This document shows positions 15,921 to 24,655 of a stretch of 34,242 bases of DNA, piece after piece. The stretch is from contig CAZBGQ010000019.1 of the NCBI GenBank assembly GCA_964491515.1, positions 1 to 34,242 of the forward strand, written 5' to 3'. The stretch is from CAZBGQ01 sp964491515 (GTDB lineage: Bacteria; Patescibacteriota; Gracilibacteria; UBA1369; UBA12473). The translations under genes were made by a program, and so were the position numbers. A model generated the notes under the pieces. The model saw only the letters and a list, made by a program, of their open reading frames with translations, had not been told where the DNA came from and did not search any database. Position 1 is the stretch's first letter. The number at the start of each line of letters is the position of its first letter.

Positions 15921-16838
15921 ATGAAATACAAGTGGCCGGTCCTGCTTCACGAAAAACCACTCAACGAGCTGGAAGAAGATTTGCGTCAAGATCGCCTGTC
16001 TCATGCCTACTTATTTGATGGACCCGGAGAAATTGGGAAGACATTGGTGGCCCGTATTTTTGCACAAATTTTGCAATGTGATCAGAACTTTTGTCGCACC
16101 TGCCCCACATGTCGTCAGATTGAGAAGGGCCAGCACATCGACACTATCGAACTGCTTGATGACGGAGAGTCTCTTAAAATCGCCCAAATCCGAGAACTCC
16201 TTAGCCACTTATCAACCACTCATTCCGGACGCTATAAAATTGTTTTTATTCAAAACCTAGATCGCATTGTAGTTGAAGCGGCTAACACGCTGCTCAAAAC
16301 GCTCGAAGAGCCCATTCCTGGAGTAATTTTCATCATTACGAGTACCCAGAGCCACCGATTATTGGATACGATCATCTCAAGAGCACGTGTGATTTCTTTT
16401 CATCCGATGCCGGAAAAATCGATTTTGGACTACATCAAGGAAAGATCTGATTTGGATTCATCCACGCTTGAAATGATGGCCGCCTTTTCTATGGGGAGAC
16501 CCGGGCGCGCAATGAAGTTTCTCAATGACCCTGATCACTTTCGATTTTATCAAGATATCTATCATCAAATTGTTAAGTTTTTTGAACGTCCCGGTGTCAC
16601 TCAACGAATGGTGTATGCAGAAACATTGGCAAAGGATCCAGACAAAATAGAAGCATTTTTTGAATTATTTGCTCATATCACGCGAAATTTCCTATTAAAG
16701 AAACTGCAGGGCTCTGCGGTTCCCTATTCTTTCGATCAACTTTTTGCTATCATTACTTCCCTAAATCAAGCTCGATTTGAACTTGATCATAATTTGAACG
16801 CACGCATGGTTCTTGAAAAATTCTTGATTACCTTCTAG
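15921..16838 (+). CDS. holB: DNA polymerase III delta'-like clamp-loader ATPase
   Basis: 305 residues. The AAA+ core has YLFDGPGEIGKTLVARIFA (Walker A, about 30-48), a zinc-binding group CRTCPTCRQIEKG, and HIDTIEL. ANTLLKTLEEP and TIISRARVISF match the sensor and SRC regions of delta'/DnaX, with Ala in place of Cys in SRC. Delta' proper usually has a degenerate Walker A; here GxxxxGKT is intact, so this could also serve part of a DnaX role, but the length is that of delta'. The C-terminal collar domain looks complete. It lies between murF and the TPR gene with 9-bp and 2-bp gaps, an operon. Confidence 0.88.
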   Translation: MKYKWPVLLHEKPLNELEEDLRQDRLSHAYLFDGPGEIGKTLVARIFAQILQCDQNFCRTCPTCRQIEKGQHIDTIELLDDGESLKIAQIRELLSHLSTTHSGRYKIVFIQNLDRIVVEAANTLLKTLEEPIPGVIFIITSTQSHRLLDTIISRARVISFHPMPEKSILDYIKERSDLDSSTLEMMAAFSMGRPGRAMKFLNDPDHFRFYQDIYHQIVKFFERPGVTQRMVYAETLAKDPDKIEAFFELFAHITRNFLLKKLQGSAVPYSFDQLFAIITSLNQARFELDHNLNARMVLEKFLITF

Positions 16839-16840
16839 TT

Positions 16841-17680
16841 ATGTTTTATTGGACTCTATTTATTGTCAGTGGATTAGGATTAGGAGCTATTTTTCTCCGA
16901 CGTGTTAACCTCACTAGAAAGGGTCTTGTTTTTGAAACAGAAATGAAGAAAAAGGCGAAACGTGAAGGCGAAGAGACCGACCAACCACTCAATGCACTTG
17001 AGGACTCTCCAAGTGATCTTCAGGTCAAACGCCATGCAGAACAAAAAGCACGTGACGAAAAAAACCGTTGCATTCGAGAAGGGAAAAAAGCCTTTAAACA
17101 AGCAGATCTTCACTTTTCAAAGGGGGACTATGGCTTGGCCGAAAAACATCTTCTTAATGTACTTTCATACGACAATGATCACCTGAATGCTAATTTAAAA
17201 TTGGGACTTCTCTATCTTCATCAGGAAAACCTACCTCGAGCGGAATTCTTTTTCCAAAAACTTCTTGACCTCAAAGAAAGCCCTATCTACTACAGCAACT
17301 TAGCGTTGACGTTGTATCAGCAGAATCGATTAGAAGAAGCCGCAAAACTATATGAACGAGCCATTGAGCTGGACAACAAAAAAGCCACTCGTTTTGTTAG
17401 CTTAGCACATGTTTATAACGAGCTAGGTGAAATGGAAAGAGCGTTGGGCCACTTCGAAGAAGCGCTCCGCCTAGATCCACGAAACTTAGATTATTTATGG
17501 TCATTATTTGAATACTATGAAAAATTCACTCGCCTAGAAAAAATGGCACTCATCATGAAACGCATCCTTGAATTGGATCCATACAATGATACCGCCAAAG
17601 CTAAACTGATTTTAATCCAAGAAGAACTAGAAGAGGAAACGCCAGTTATTGAGACTAAAAACGATGAGAAAGAAGCGTAG
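16841..17680 (+). CDS. Membrane-anchored TPR protein
   Basis: 279 residues. Residues about 2-20 are hydrophobic (FYWTLFIVSGLGLGAIFL), followed by a charged linker (about 30-85). From about 85 to 265 there are five or so tetratricopeptide units, for example KGDYGLAEKHLLNVLSYDNDH, QENLPRAEFFFQKLL, QQNRLEEAAKLYERAIELDNK and LGEMERALGHFEEALRLDPRN. TPRs bind partner proteins; a membrane-held scaffold is likely. It starts 2 bp after the delta' stop and ends 35 bp before the convergent exchanger gene. No clear terminator is seen in that gap. Confidence 0.85.
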   Translation: MFYWTLFIVSGLGLGAIFLRRVNLTRKGLVFETEMKKKAKREGEETDQPLNALEDSPSDLQVKRHAEQKARDEKNRCIREGKKAFKQADLHFSKGDYGLAEKHLLNVLSYDNDHLNANLKLGLLYLHQENLPRAEFFFQKLLDLKESPIYYSNLALTLYQQNRLEEAAKLYERAIELDNKKATRFVSLAHVYNELGEMERALGHFEEALRLDPRNLDYLWSLFEYYEKFTRLEKMALIMKRILELDPYNDTAKAKLILIQEELEEETPVIETKNDEKEA

Positions 17681-17715
17681 TCTTACATTTATTGCCTTTC
17701 GGTCTCGTTGTTTAA

Positions 17716-18687
17716 TTAGCCTCTAAACATCAAATATCCTATATACAGGGCGTAAAGCGTGAGGAATAATGCGCCTTCCCATTTTTCGATGCGATTCTTT
17801 TTCCCACCCCAGAGCATCAAGACGAAAAGAAGGAACGTAACAAGCAATACGACCATGATGTCTTGGTTGAGTTCTTCGCTGAATGGGAGTGGGCGAATGG
17901 AGGAACTGATTGCAAGCACCCACAAAATATTGAAAATGTTTGATCCAACTACATTCCCAATCACCATGTCGGAATGCTTCTTTTTAGCAGCTACGATTGC
18001 GGTGGCCAACTCAGGAAGAGAAGTTCCTACCGCCACAATAGTGAGACCGATTAAGGCTTCACTTAGACCAAATTTTGTTGCAAAAAATACCGCGCCATCC
18101 ACAATCCATTTTCCTCCCAATGTGAGCCCAATGATTCCTAACAAGACCATGCTCATCGCCAAAGACGTGGGACGATCTTTAATATGCTCATGATCTGGAT
18201 TTTTATCCAACAATCCACGCTTGGCCACAATCGCAATGTACGCCATAAAAATCAGAAAAATTGAAATCATCATGAGTCCATCACTCCGAGATAATTGTCC
18301 CTGCGTTGCTCCATCAAGCAACATATCGTTTGCAGCAAAAAACAACACAATGACAGCTATCAGAGAAAAGGGGATTTCCTTCCAAACGGTATCATTCTTG
18401 ACGGTAATAGGGTAAATAATTGCGGCTGCCCCCAATATAAGTAACGTATTCGCAATGTTGCTTCCTAAGATATTTCCTATCGCAATATCAGTACTTCCTT
18501 GAAAGCTCGCAATAATGTTAACCACCAATTCCGGAGCCGAGGTCCCGAATGCTACCACCGTAAGACCAATCACGAGTGATGAAATACCGAATTTTTTCGC
18601 GATCGACGCTGCGCCATCCACCATAAAATCGGCGCCCTTGATGAGGACCACAAAACCAACAAGAAATAAGAGGACGTTTTCGATCAT
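17716..18687 (-). CDS. Na+/Ca2+ exchanger family membrane protein
   Basis: 323 residues, about ten membrane helices, an internal two-fold repeat. The two alpha repeats are GLTVVAFGTSAPELVVNI with GNILGSNIANTLLILG, and GLTIVAVGTSLPELATAI with GNVVGSNIFNILWVL. The Glu in each PEL and the Asn/Ser residues bind cations. Length and motifs match the CaxA/YrbG group, which exchanges Ca2+ for Na+ or K+. The predicted promoter (18694-18722) would start the mRNA at the ATG itself, a leaderless transcript. Hairpin element B lies further upstream. It follows the NDH-2 gene on the same strand by 170 bp. Confidence 0.93.
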   Translation of the reverse strand: MIENVLLFLVGFVVLIKGADFMVDGAASIAKKFGISSLVIGLTVVAFGTSAPELVVNIIASFQGSTDIAIGNILGSNIANTLLILGAAAIIYPITVKNDTVWKEIPFSLIAVIVLFFAANDMLLDGATQGQLSRSDGLMMISIFLIFMAYIAIVAKRGLLDKNPDHEHIKDRPTSLAMSMVLLGIIGLTLGGKWIVDGAVFFATKFGLSEALIGLTIVAVGTSLPELATAIVAAKKKHSDMVIGNVVGSNIFNILWVLAISSSIRPLPFSEELNQDIMVVLLVTFLLFVLMLWGGKKNRIEKWEGALFLTLYALYIGYLMFRG

Positions 18688-18693
18688 GAGTGA

Positions 18694-18722
18694 ATTTTAC
18701 GGGCGAAAGGACGAAAGACCAA
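18694..18722 (-). promoter_or_regulatory. Predicted promoter of the exchanger gene, leaderless
   Basis: Minus-strand TTGGTC (18717-18722), 17 bp, TAAAAT (18694-18699). Predicted start near 18687, the A of the ATG. The -35 is 48 bp downstream of hairpin element B. Confidence 0.5.
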
Positions 18723-18770
18723 GGGGAAAATGGAGGAAATGAGGACTTTTGGGTCCCCTACTTTTGCACA

Positions 18771-18838
18771 GTGCAATACATTTGACATGACCCCGAACCT
18801 CACCCTGGAAATGTGTTCTCATAAAATCATTACTGCAC
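18771..18838 (-). repeat. 68-nt hairpin element, copy B (upstream of the exchanger gene)
   Basis: Read on the minus strand, it is closed by GTGCAGTA (18831-18838) and TATTGCAC (18771-18778), 8 bp with one G-U. The inner blocks CACATTTCCAGG and TCATGTCAAA match copies A and C without gaps; 49 of 68 positions equal copy A, most differences falling in one loop. ACAT pairs with ATGT as in the other copies. Downstream a hairpin GGGGAC-N6-GTCCTC and a stretch like ATTTCCTCC-ATTTT-CCCCTTG also resemble copy A. Confidence 0.8.
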
Positions 18839-18857
18839 ACCAAGAAAAGAGGAAGAC

Positions 18858-20126
18858 CTAATCGTTCTCCATGTAAATATTGTTGGCGTGCCACCATTTT
18901 TTGAATGCGTACCAGAATGGCAACACACTGAGAGCGTAGTAGAGGTCTATGAGGCGGCGGAGCGCCCAAAAATGGGGCCCACCGAGAATCAATTTTCCGC
19001 CGCTACTTTTGAAAATTGCGTATCTTCCGGCGACGGGAATGATGACACCTTTTATCCGGAGCTTATAAGGAGAAAGCGGTTGTTTGCGGATGGTCGCGGT
19101 GATGTTTTTGGCCAGTACTGCCCCCTGATCAAAAGCGACCTGAGCCAGCCATGGCGCTGGGCGCTGAGTCACAGGATCCACAAAAGCTGCCATGTCTCCC
19201 GCAGCAAAAACATCCTCGAATTTAGTGGCTCTCAAAAAAGAATCAACATTCACCGATCCATTGTCATTACAAGGTAGCTCTTCTCGAAGGAGCAGTGGGT
19301 GAGGTTTGACTCCACCCGCCCAAATCAACATGTCACAGGGAATTGAATGACGGCGCCCCTTTGGAGGCTTGATGGTGACTTTGCCGGCCTCCGCTTTCAC
19401 GATGAAGGTTTTCATTTTTACCTTGATGCCTGCGTTTTTAAGTCGTTTTTCAATTTTTTTTGAGAATACTTTCCCGACTCCTATAAGTTCGTCGCTTCCT
19501 TGCAGGAGCGTTACGTTAACGCGACCTTTAGGGTAACGGTATTTCTTGCATATTTTTCGTAAGGCTGCTGGGAGCTGTCCTGCAAATTCCACTCCAGTTG
19601 CTCCGCCTCCCCCTACCACGATATTAACTTCTTCTTTGATCTTTTTCTTCCATAAAACTTGGAAATATTGATCCAAGTGGCAATGAATCACCACTGCCTG
19701 TTTCACCGTTTTCAACGGATAAGAAAATTGTTGAAGCCCGGGGATATCATAATGATTCACCACACTTCCCAAAGCCAAAACCATGATGTCATATTTTAAT
19801 TTCCCACTCTTTTTTAGGGTGATGGTTTTTGATTTCGGATGAAGCCCTATGACTTTATCTTGAAGAAAAGTGGTGGACTTATGTCCGATTATTTTCCCAA
19901 TGGGTAAGGCCACAGTATCACTCAGTTTTGTTAAACAGGCTTCTGTAATGTCGCTATTAAATGAGGTAGCAATTTCGTATAAATCCGGGGTGTACATATG
20001 AACATCCCGCTTATCTATGAGGATAATTTCATGGTGCCGAAGATTGGGTTTCTGCTTCGCTAAATTCAATGCCGCACGAACTCCGGCAAATCCTGCGCCC
20101 AAAATAATAATCTTCTTTTTCTTCAT
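18858..20126 (-). CDS. ndh: Type II NADH dehydrogenase (NDH-2-like)
   Basis: 422 residues. A single-chain flavoprotein passing electrons from NADH to quinone at the inner membrane face. The FAD site is IIILGAGFAGVRAALNLA (about 5-22); the NADH site is NIVVGGGGATGVEFAGQLP (about 170-188); VFAAGDMAAF near residue 305 is the second FAD motif. The end (LPFWYAFKKWW) is an aromatic, basic stretch that may hold the protein to the membrane. No complex I genes are in the window. The upstream AGGAG is 1 nt from the ATG, too close to work well. It diverges from the phosphoketolase gene. Confidence 0.92.
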   Translation of the reverse strand: MKKKKIIILGAGFAGVRAALNLAKQKPNLRHHEIILIDKRDVHMYTPDLYEIATSFNSDITEACLTKLSDTVALPIGKIIGHKSTTFLQDKVIGLHPKSKTITLKKSGKLKYDIMVLALGSVVNHYDIPGLQQFSYPLKTVKQAVVIHCHLDQYFQVLWKKKIKEEVNIVVGGGGATGVEFAGQLPAALRKICKKYRYPKGRVNVTLLQGSDELIGVGKVFSKKIEKRLKNAGIKVKMKTFIVKAEAGKVTIKPPKGRRHSIPCDMLIWAGGVKPHPLLLREELPCNDNGSVNVDSFLRATKFEDVFAAGDMAAFVDPVTQRPAPWLAQVAFDQGAVLAKNITATIRKQPLSPYKLRIKGVIIPVAGRYAIFKSSGGKLILGGPHFWALRRLIDLYYALSVLPFWYAFKKWWHANNIYMEND

Positions 20127-20135
20127 ACTCCTATC

Positions 20136-20165
20136 TTATCAAACCCTCTCCTATTATGGTATTCT
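20136..20165 (+). promoter_or_regulatory. Weak predicted promoter for phosphoketolase
   Basis: TTATCA (20136-20141), 18 bp, TATTCT (20160-20165). Start near 20172, about 18 nt before the ATG. Lower match than the other promoters listed. Confidence 0.3.
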
Positions 20166-20189
20166 GTCGTTAGCTTTAACCCCCTCCAC

Positions 20190-22556
20190 ATGCCTACTCA
20201 AAATTTCCGCGCATTGCGCTGGATGAAAAAGTATTTGCGTTACGTAGATTATATTGCAGCCTCTTCGTTGTATCTCAAAGGCAACTATCTGCTAGAAAAA
20301 GAACTCGATGTGAAACATTTCAAAAACAGAATCTTGGGACACTGGGGGACTGTCCCCGGCATCAGTTTGATCTATGCGAATCTTAATTATTTGGCGAGTC
20401 GCCATAAATCCGAAATACTTTTGGTGACCGGACCAGGACATGGAGCTCCTGCCAATTTAGCCAATTTATTTGCCGAGGGCAGCTTGGGAGAATTTTACAA
20501 ACAATACACACGTGATGCGAAAGGAATGGGCAAAATCATTCATGATTTTAGCTGGCCACACACGAAATTCCCGAGCCACGTGACACCGACCGTACCAGGT
20601 TCGATTTTGGAGGGAGGAGAACTTGGATACAGCTTATCAACCGCGTTCGGTGCGGCAATGGATAACCCTGACTTAATTGTGGCTGCGATTATTGGAGATG
20701 GCGAAGCGGAGACTGGACCGGTGGCCACCGCGTGGCACAGTAACAAATTCTTGAATCCTAAAACGTCTGGAGCAGTGTTGCCCATTGTTCACATCAATGG
20801 ATATAAAATTTCAAATCCGACACTCTACGGGACAATGAGCGATCTTGAATTGAAACAGTTATTCAATGGATATGGATGGGAGCCCATCATTGTTTCAGGA
20901 AAATCACGCTTGGAAGCTCAAACTCTCGCTGCATTTGAAAAAGCCCACAAGAAAATCCGCTCCATTCAAAAAGCAGCGCGTTCTGGTAAGAAAATATATA
21001 AACCAAAATGGCCGGTCATTTTGCTTCGATCCCCTAAAGGCTGGAAAGGTGTTCATACTTTCCATGGGAAAATGATTGAAGGATCTTTTCATGCTCATGG
21101 GATTCCAATCGGACATCCAAGCAAAGATCCAGATGCACTTCAAACTATTAATCGCTGGCTTAAAAGCTACAAATTTTGTCAACTCATCGATAAACAAGGC
21201 CGTCCTAAAAAAGAGGTGCTTCGCTACGTCCCAACAGGAAAACTACGACTAGGAATGAACAAGCACGCCATTGGAGGGAACCAGCGGAAAGACCTCAGGA
21301 TACCTTCATTATCTCAGTATGAAGTCAAATTCAAAGAACGCGGGACGGCTGAAGTTGGAAACATGGGAATTGGCGCAAAATTGTTGCGTGACATGTTCAA
21401 AAAGAATCCAAAAAACTTCCGCATGCTGTGCCCTGACGAATTGGAATCCAATAAGCTGGGAGAGATTTTCAAAGCCACTAAACGTGCATTTATGTGGCCC
21501 ACAAAAAAACAAGACGAGAATTATTCACAAGAAGGACGTGCAATGGAAATGCTCAGCGAACACACGCTCCAAGGTTGGCTTCAAGGATATATCTTAACAG
21601 GACGCCATGGCATGTTCGTGACCTACGAAGCGTTTGCAATCATCATTTCTAGTATGGTGGATCAGTATGCAAAGTTCTTAAAACAAGCGATCCGAGTGCC
21701 ATGGAGAAAACCGGTCGGTAGCCCCATTTATTTACTATCAAGTGTTGGTTGGAGACAAGATCACAATGGGTATTCCCATCAGAATCCAAGCTTTGTGAGC
21801 AACGTGTTACAAAAGCATGGAGAGTTTTCACAAGTCTACTACCCAGCGGATGCCAACAGTTTGATTGCAGCCTATGAAGAATGCTTCAAGAAAAAAGATT
21901 CCATAAATGTCGTTGTGGCAGGGAAACGTCCCTTACCTCAATGGCTCACTCTTAAAGAAGCTCGAGCTCAAGCCAAGCACGGTATTGGAATATGGGAATG
22001 GGTAGGTGGTAAGACCGCCTCCAAAAATCCAGATGTGGTTCTTGCCTCGGCCGGCGACTACATCACTCAAGAAGCGTTGCTTGCCGTTAAAATGTGTCGG
22101 GAATTAATCCCCGAAATGAAGATTCGCTATGTAAATGTGTCTGAATTAAATTCACTGTGTCTAGGCGACTACTGCCGCTGTGGACGAACGATTTGCATGC
22201 GCAAAAAAGTAGACAGCTACTTCACTAAAACCAAGCCGGTCGTATTCAACTACCATGGCTACATCAACGATATTGAGCAGATTCTATGGCCATTCAAAGA
22301 CTCTGACCGATTCAGCCTTCATGGATACAGCGAAGAAGGATCTACGACCACTCCATTTGATATCAAAGTGCTTAACAAAGTGAGTTGCTACCATCTAGCA
22401 ATAGACATGGTCGAACAAGCTTCCAGGCAAAACAAAGCCATTGCCAAGAAGCGCGCTGGACTCGTCCGCAAGCTCAATGCCAAACTTGAAGATCACCATG
22501 ACTACATCAAAAAACATGGAGATGATCCTGAGACAGTGAAGATGCTGAAGTGGTAA
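20190..22556 (+). CDS. xfp: Phosphoketolase (Xfp)
   Basis: 788 residues, the family length. It splits xylulose-5-phosphate (and often fructose-6-phosphate) with phosphate into acetyl phosphate and an aldose phosphate, using thiamine diphosphate. Motifs in order: GHWGTVPGI, TGPGHGAPANLANL, IGDGEAETGPVATAWHSNKFLNP (ThDP site), the middle YEAFAIIISSMVDQYAKFL, HNGYSHQNP, and RPLPQWLTLKEA near the start of the last domain. The Met at 20223 is a possible alternative start. It ends 3 bp before the convergent protease gene. With the pentose-phosphate operon at 23993-28135 it makes a phosphoketolase route from glucose-6-phosphate plausible, though ribulose-phosphate epimerase is not in the window. Confidence 0.97.
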   Translation: MPTQNFRALRWMKKYLRYVDYIAASSLYLKGNYLLEKELDVKHFKNRILGHWGTVPGISLIYANLNYLASRHKSEILLVTGPGHGAPANLANLFAEGSLGEFYKQYTRDAKGMGKIIHDFSWPHTKFPSHVTPTVPGSILEGGELGYSLSTAFGAAMDNPDLIVAAIIGDGEAETGPVATAWHSNKFLNPKTSGAVLPIVHINGYKISNPTLYGTMSDLELKQLFNGYGWEPIIVSGKSRLEAQTLAAFEKAHKKIRSIQKAARSGKKIYKPKWPVILLRSPKGWKGVHTFHGKMIEGSFHAHGIPIGHPSKDPDALQTINRWLKSYKFCQLIDKQGRPKKEVLRYVPTGKLRLGMNKHAIGGNQRKDLRIPSLSQYEVKFKERGTAEVGNMGIGAKLLRDMFKKNPKNFRMLCPDELESNKLGEIFKATKRAFMWPTKKQDENYSQEGRAMEMLSEHTLQGWLQGYILTGRHGMFVTYEAFAIIISSMVDQYAKFLKQAIRVPWRKPVGSPIYLLSSVGWRQDHNGYSHQNPSFVSNVLQKHGEFSQVYYPADANSLIAAYEECFKKKDSINVVVAGKRPLPQWLTLKEARAQAKHGIGIWEWVGGKTASKNPDVVLASAGDYITQEALLAVKMCRELIPEMKIRYVNVSELNSLCLGDYCRCGRTICMRKKVDSYFTKTKPVVFNYHGYINDIEQILWPFKDSDRFSLHGYSEEGSTTTPFDIKVLNKVSCYHLAIDMVEQASRQNKAIAKKRAGLVRKLNAKLEDHHDYIKKHGDDPETVKMLKW

Positions 22557-22559
22557 AGG

Positions 22560-23903
22560 CTATCTCCTTCTTGAATTTCCCTTTCTATCAAATCTGACCT
22601 TACGGCAGGTTGATTCGATGGGCTCTATGTTGAATCGTATTCCTTTTGTGGTCATTACTTCATAGTATTCAACTGCACATTCTTCTACGGGGGCAAATGA
22701 CTCTGCTTCATTTAACCTAGGATCGTCTAACAGTTTTCGCGTTGAAGCATTAGGTACTAAATAAAAATCATCTCCAATGCTCGGATTATCCATTCTTGAA
22801 ATTGTCCCTAAAACACGCCCTTGTAAGTCTGTTACCGCCGAACCCGACATTCCTGGTCCGTCCACACATTCATCCTCAAAATCTATAGCAAATACTTCAT
22901 TATCATAAACTCCGCTAACCGCATTAGATGTCCACGATGTATTTAATGGCTGACCTAAAGTAATTGCAAAAAAAGTCTCCCGAGGAGTGTCTAAGATTTC
23001 TAGGGGTGTAGCAGGGGATCGTGGATCCATTCTTACCACAGCAATATCAGTACTAAGATATCTCCGGGAAGAATACAAAATAGTTCCGCCGGTTGATCGA
23101 TATACGTGAGTAATTGCATCGCCACGATCATTAAGTCGTGATGGCCATTCAATTACAATGTCTCCACGATTCTCTCTATCGTCAATACAATGAGCATTTG
23201 TCACGACCAACCCGGGGCCAGCCCAGTAACCTGAGCATTTTCCTCTATCGCTCCTAAGTCGTACTACCGATTGAGCCTTTTCTTTAAAAAATATTTTTAG
23301 CAAAGCTGGTCCAACTGCACCATTCCCACAATATTGAGCTAAAATATCTCCCCGCCCTGGGACATTAGGTGCCGAGGCAAAAGCTGGTTTTAATAATGGT
23401 CCCTCTCCTTTATTTTTCCTCATCCATTCAGGTAGTTTTTCTAAATCTTCCTGAGAAATGCCTCCGCATACCTCTGAAGCTTCTATAAGAAGTCTCTCGA
23501 ATTGTCCTTGAGATCTTCCGATAGGTAACTCTTTTTCGTCTTTTTCTAAATAGTCGAGACTCCCATCAAAATCTTCATCTTCATAGACAAAAGCTCCTTG
23601 CTCCATGCTCATAACGTCATGTTTTCTTCTGTCTTTGTAATCAATTACTGTGACTTTTACAGGCTCACCACTTCCGATAGGCAGTTCTAATTCAGCCGTA
23701 ACAGGATCCTCATCCGGATCACTTATTTCTCCTTTTTCAAATAAACATCTACCTAATCTTCGCTCAATAAGAGCTACTTCTAAATTTGCATCAGCCGTCA
23801 GACTCCCATGGAAACTGGGAACATATGGCTCCTCTGCATCAACCGCATTTGGCGCAGACAATGCAAGTAGGGTCGCTAAGAAGGCCTGTTTACTATTCTC
23901 CAT
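22560..23903 (-). CDS. Exported trypsin-like serine protease with an EF-hand-like loop
   Basis: 447 residues. Residues about 6-23 (QAFLATLLALSAPNAVDA) look like a signal peptide, though the N-terminus has little positive charge. Residues 24-200 are a pro-region or extra domain holding DEDFDGSLDYLE (109-120), a canonical EF-hand spacing (Asp at 1, 3, 5, Gly 6, Asp 9, Glu 12), so calcium binding is likely. The S1 domain (about 205-420) has the triad His 238 (VVTNAHC), Asp 286 (STDIAVVRM) and Ser 353 (GPGMSGSAV). The GxSGS form is like HtrA/V8-type S1 proteases more than trypsin GDSGGP. Cys residues are present through both parts. Predicted promoter at 23925-23954. Confidence 0.85.
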   Translation of the reverse strand: MENSKQAFLATLLALSAPNAVDAEEPYVPSFHGSLTADANLEVALIERRLGRCLFEKGEISDPDEDPVTAELELPIGSGEPVKVTVIDYKDRRKHDVMSMEQGAFVYEDEDFDGSLDYLEKDEKELPIGRSQGQFERLLIEASEVCGGISQEDLEKLPEWMRKNKGEGPLLKPAFASAPNVPGRGDILAQYCGNGAVGPALLKIFFKEKAQSVVRLRSDRGKCSGYWAGPGLVVTNAHCIDDRENRGDIVIEWPSRLNDRGDAITHVYRSTGGTILYSSRRYLSTDIAVVRMDPRSPATPLEILDTPRETFFAITLGQPLNTSWTSNAVSGVYDNEVFAIDFEDECVDGPGMSGSAVTDLQGRVLGTISRMDNPSIGDDFYLVPNASTRKLLDDPRLNEAESFAPVEECAVEYYEVMTTKGIRFNIEPIESTCRKVRFDRKGNSRRR

Positions 23904-23924
23904 AGACTAAGCTTAATACTCCTA

Positions 23925-23954
23925 TATCAAAGGCCACTTATCCATTTTTGTCAA
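23925..23954 (-). promoter_or_regulatory. Predicted promoter for the protease gene
   Basis: Minus-strand TTGACA (23949-23954), 18 bp, TTGATA (23925-23930). Start near 23918, about 15 nt before the ATG. Confidence 0.45.
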
Positions 23955-23992
23955 TCCCAATGAGAATCACCCAAAGAGCAAATAGAACTTTT

Positions 23993-24655
23993 TTAGTCAT
24001 TTTCGTAGTAGTAAAGAGTGAGGTTTGGGTGCTTGAGCAAGGCCAGCGCTGGAAATTCATTGATATCACCGCTTCCAGCAAGCAACGTCTCGAGCACTAC
24101 TCTCTTTTTACTCCCTTTCAATAAAATAAGCAGTGACTTAGTTAACAAAATTGGAGGCAATGTTAGTGTGAGCCGATCCCGGATATCATGAACGTCTGTG
24201 GTCGTGTGAGCCACCCACCGATCGGTTTCGTTTAGAGCACCAGACCCAGGAAAAAGGGATGCAATGTGTCCATCGTTGCCAACTCCTAAAACAGCACTAT
24301 CAAAAGGGTGTTCTCCCAATTCATAAAGTTTTTTTTCGTAGTGATTGAGGGCATCATCGATTGAGCCTGTTGTATCAAAAGGAACAAAATGAGGCGAATT
24401 TAGGGTGTCCCGAATGAGCTTTTGGTTGGATTTAGCATCGTCAGCCGGAACATAACGTTCGTCGATTTGATAAAACTCAGCGATCTCTAGGAATTCCGAT
24501 TGCTCAGCAAGCGCACGATAAACCGGTTCCGGAGTGGAGCCACCGCTCAGTGCAACCCGAGGGCGGTCACCTTGTGGGGCTTCACATGCATGGAGAATTC
24601 TAGTGACACTTGCGGCCACGAATTCTTCTTCGTCCTTGAATATTTTGATGTCCAT
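23993..24655 (-). CDS. pgl: 6-phosphogluconolactonase
   Basis: 220 residues. It hydrolyses 6-phosphogluconolactone to 6-phosphogluconate. Diagnostic stretches are RVALSGGSTPEPVYRAL (about 34-50), YQIDERYVPADDAKSNQKLI, and VLGVGNDGHIASLFPGS with the catalytic Asp-Gly-His. It begins at the base right after the zwf stop (TAAATG), so the two are translated from one message. Last gene of the operon. Confidence 0.96.
   Translation of the reverse strand: MDIKIFKDEEEFVAASVTRILHACEAPQGDRPRVALSGGSTPEPVYRALAEQSEFLEIAEFYQIDERYVPADDAKSNQKLIRDTLNSPHFVPFDTTGSIDDALNHYEKKLYELGEHPFDSAVLGVGNDGHIASLFPGSGALNETDRWVAHTTTDVHDIRDRLTLTLPPILLTKSLLILLKGSKKRVVLETLLAGSGDINEFPALALLKHPNLTLYYYEND

Noticed and set aside
18771..18838. 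Element B as a T-box or known riboswitch
   Set aside because: AGGGTGAGG recalls the T-box bulge but is absent from copies A and C, and the predicted promoter is downstream of the element.
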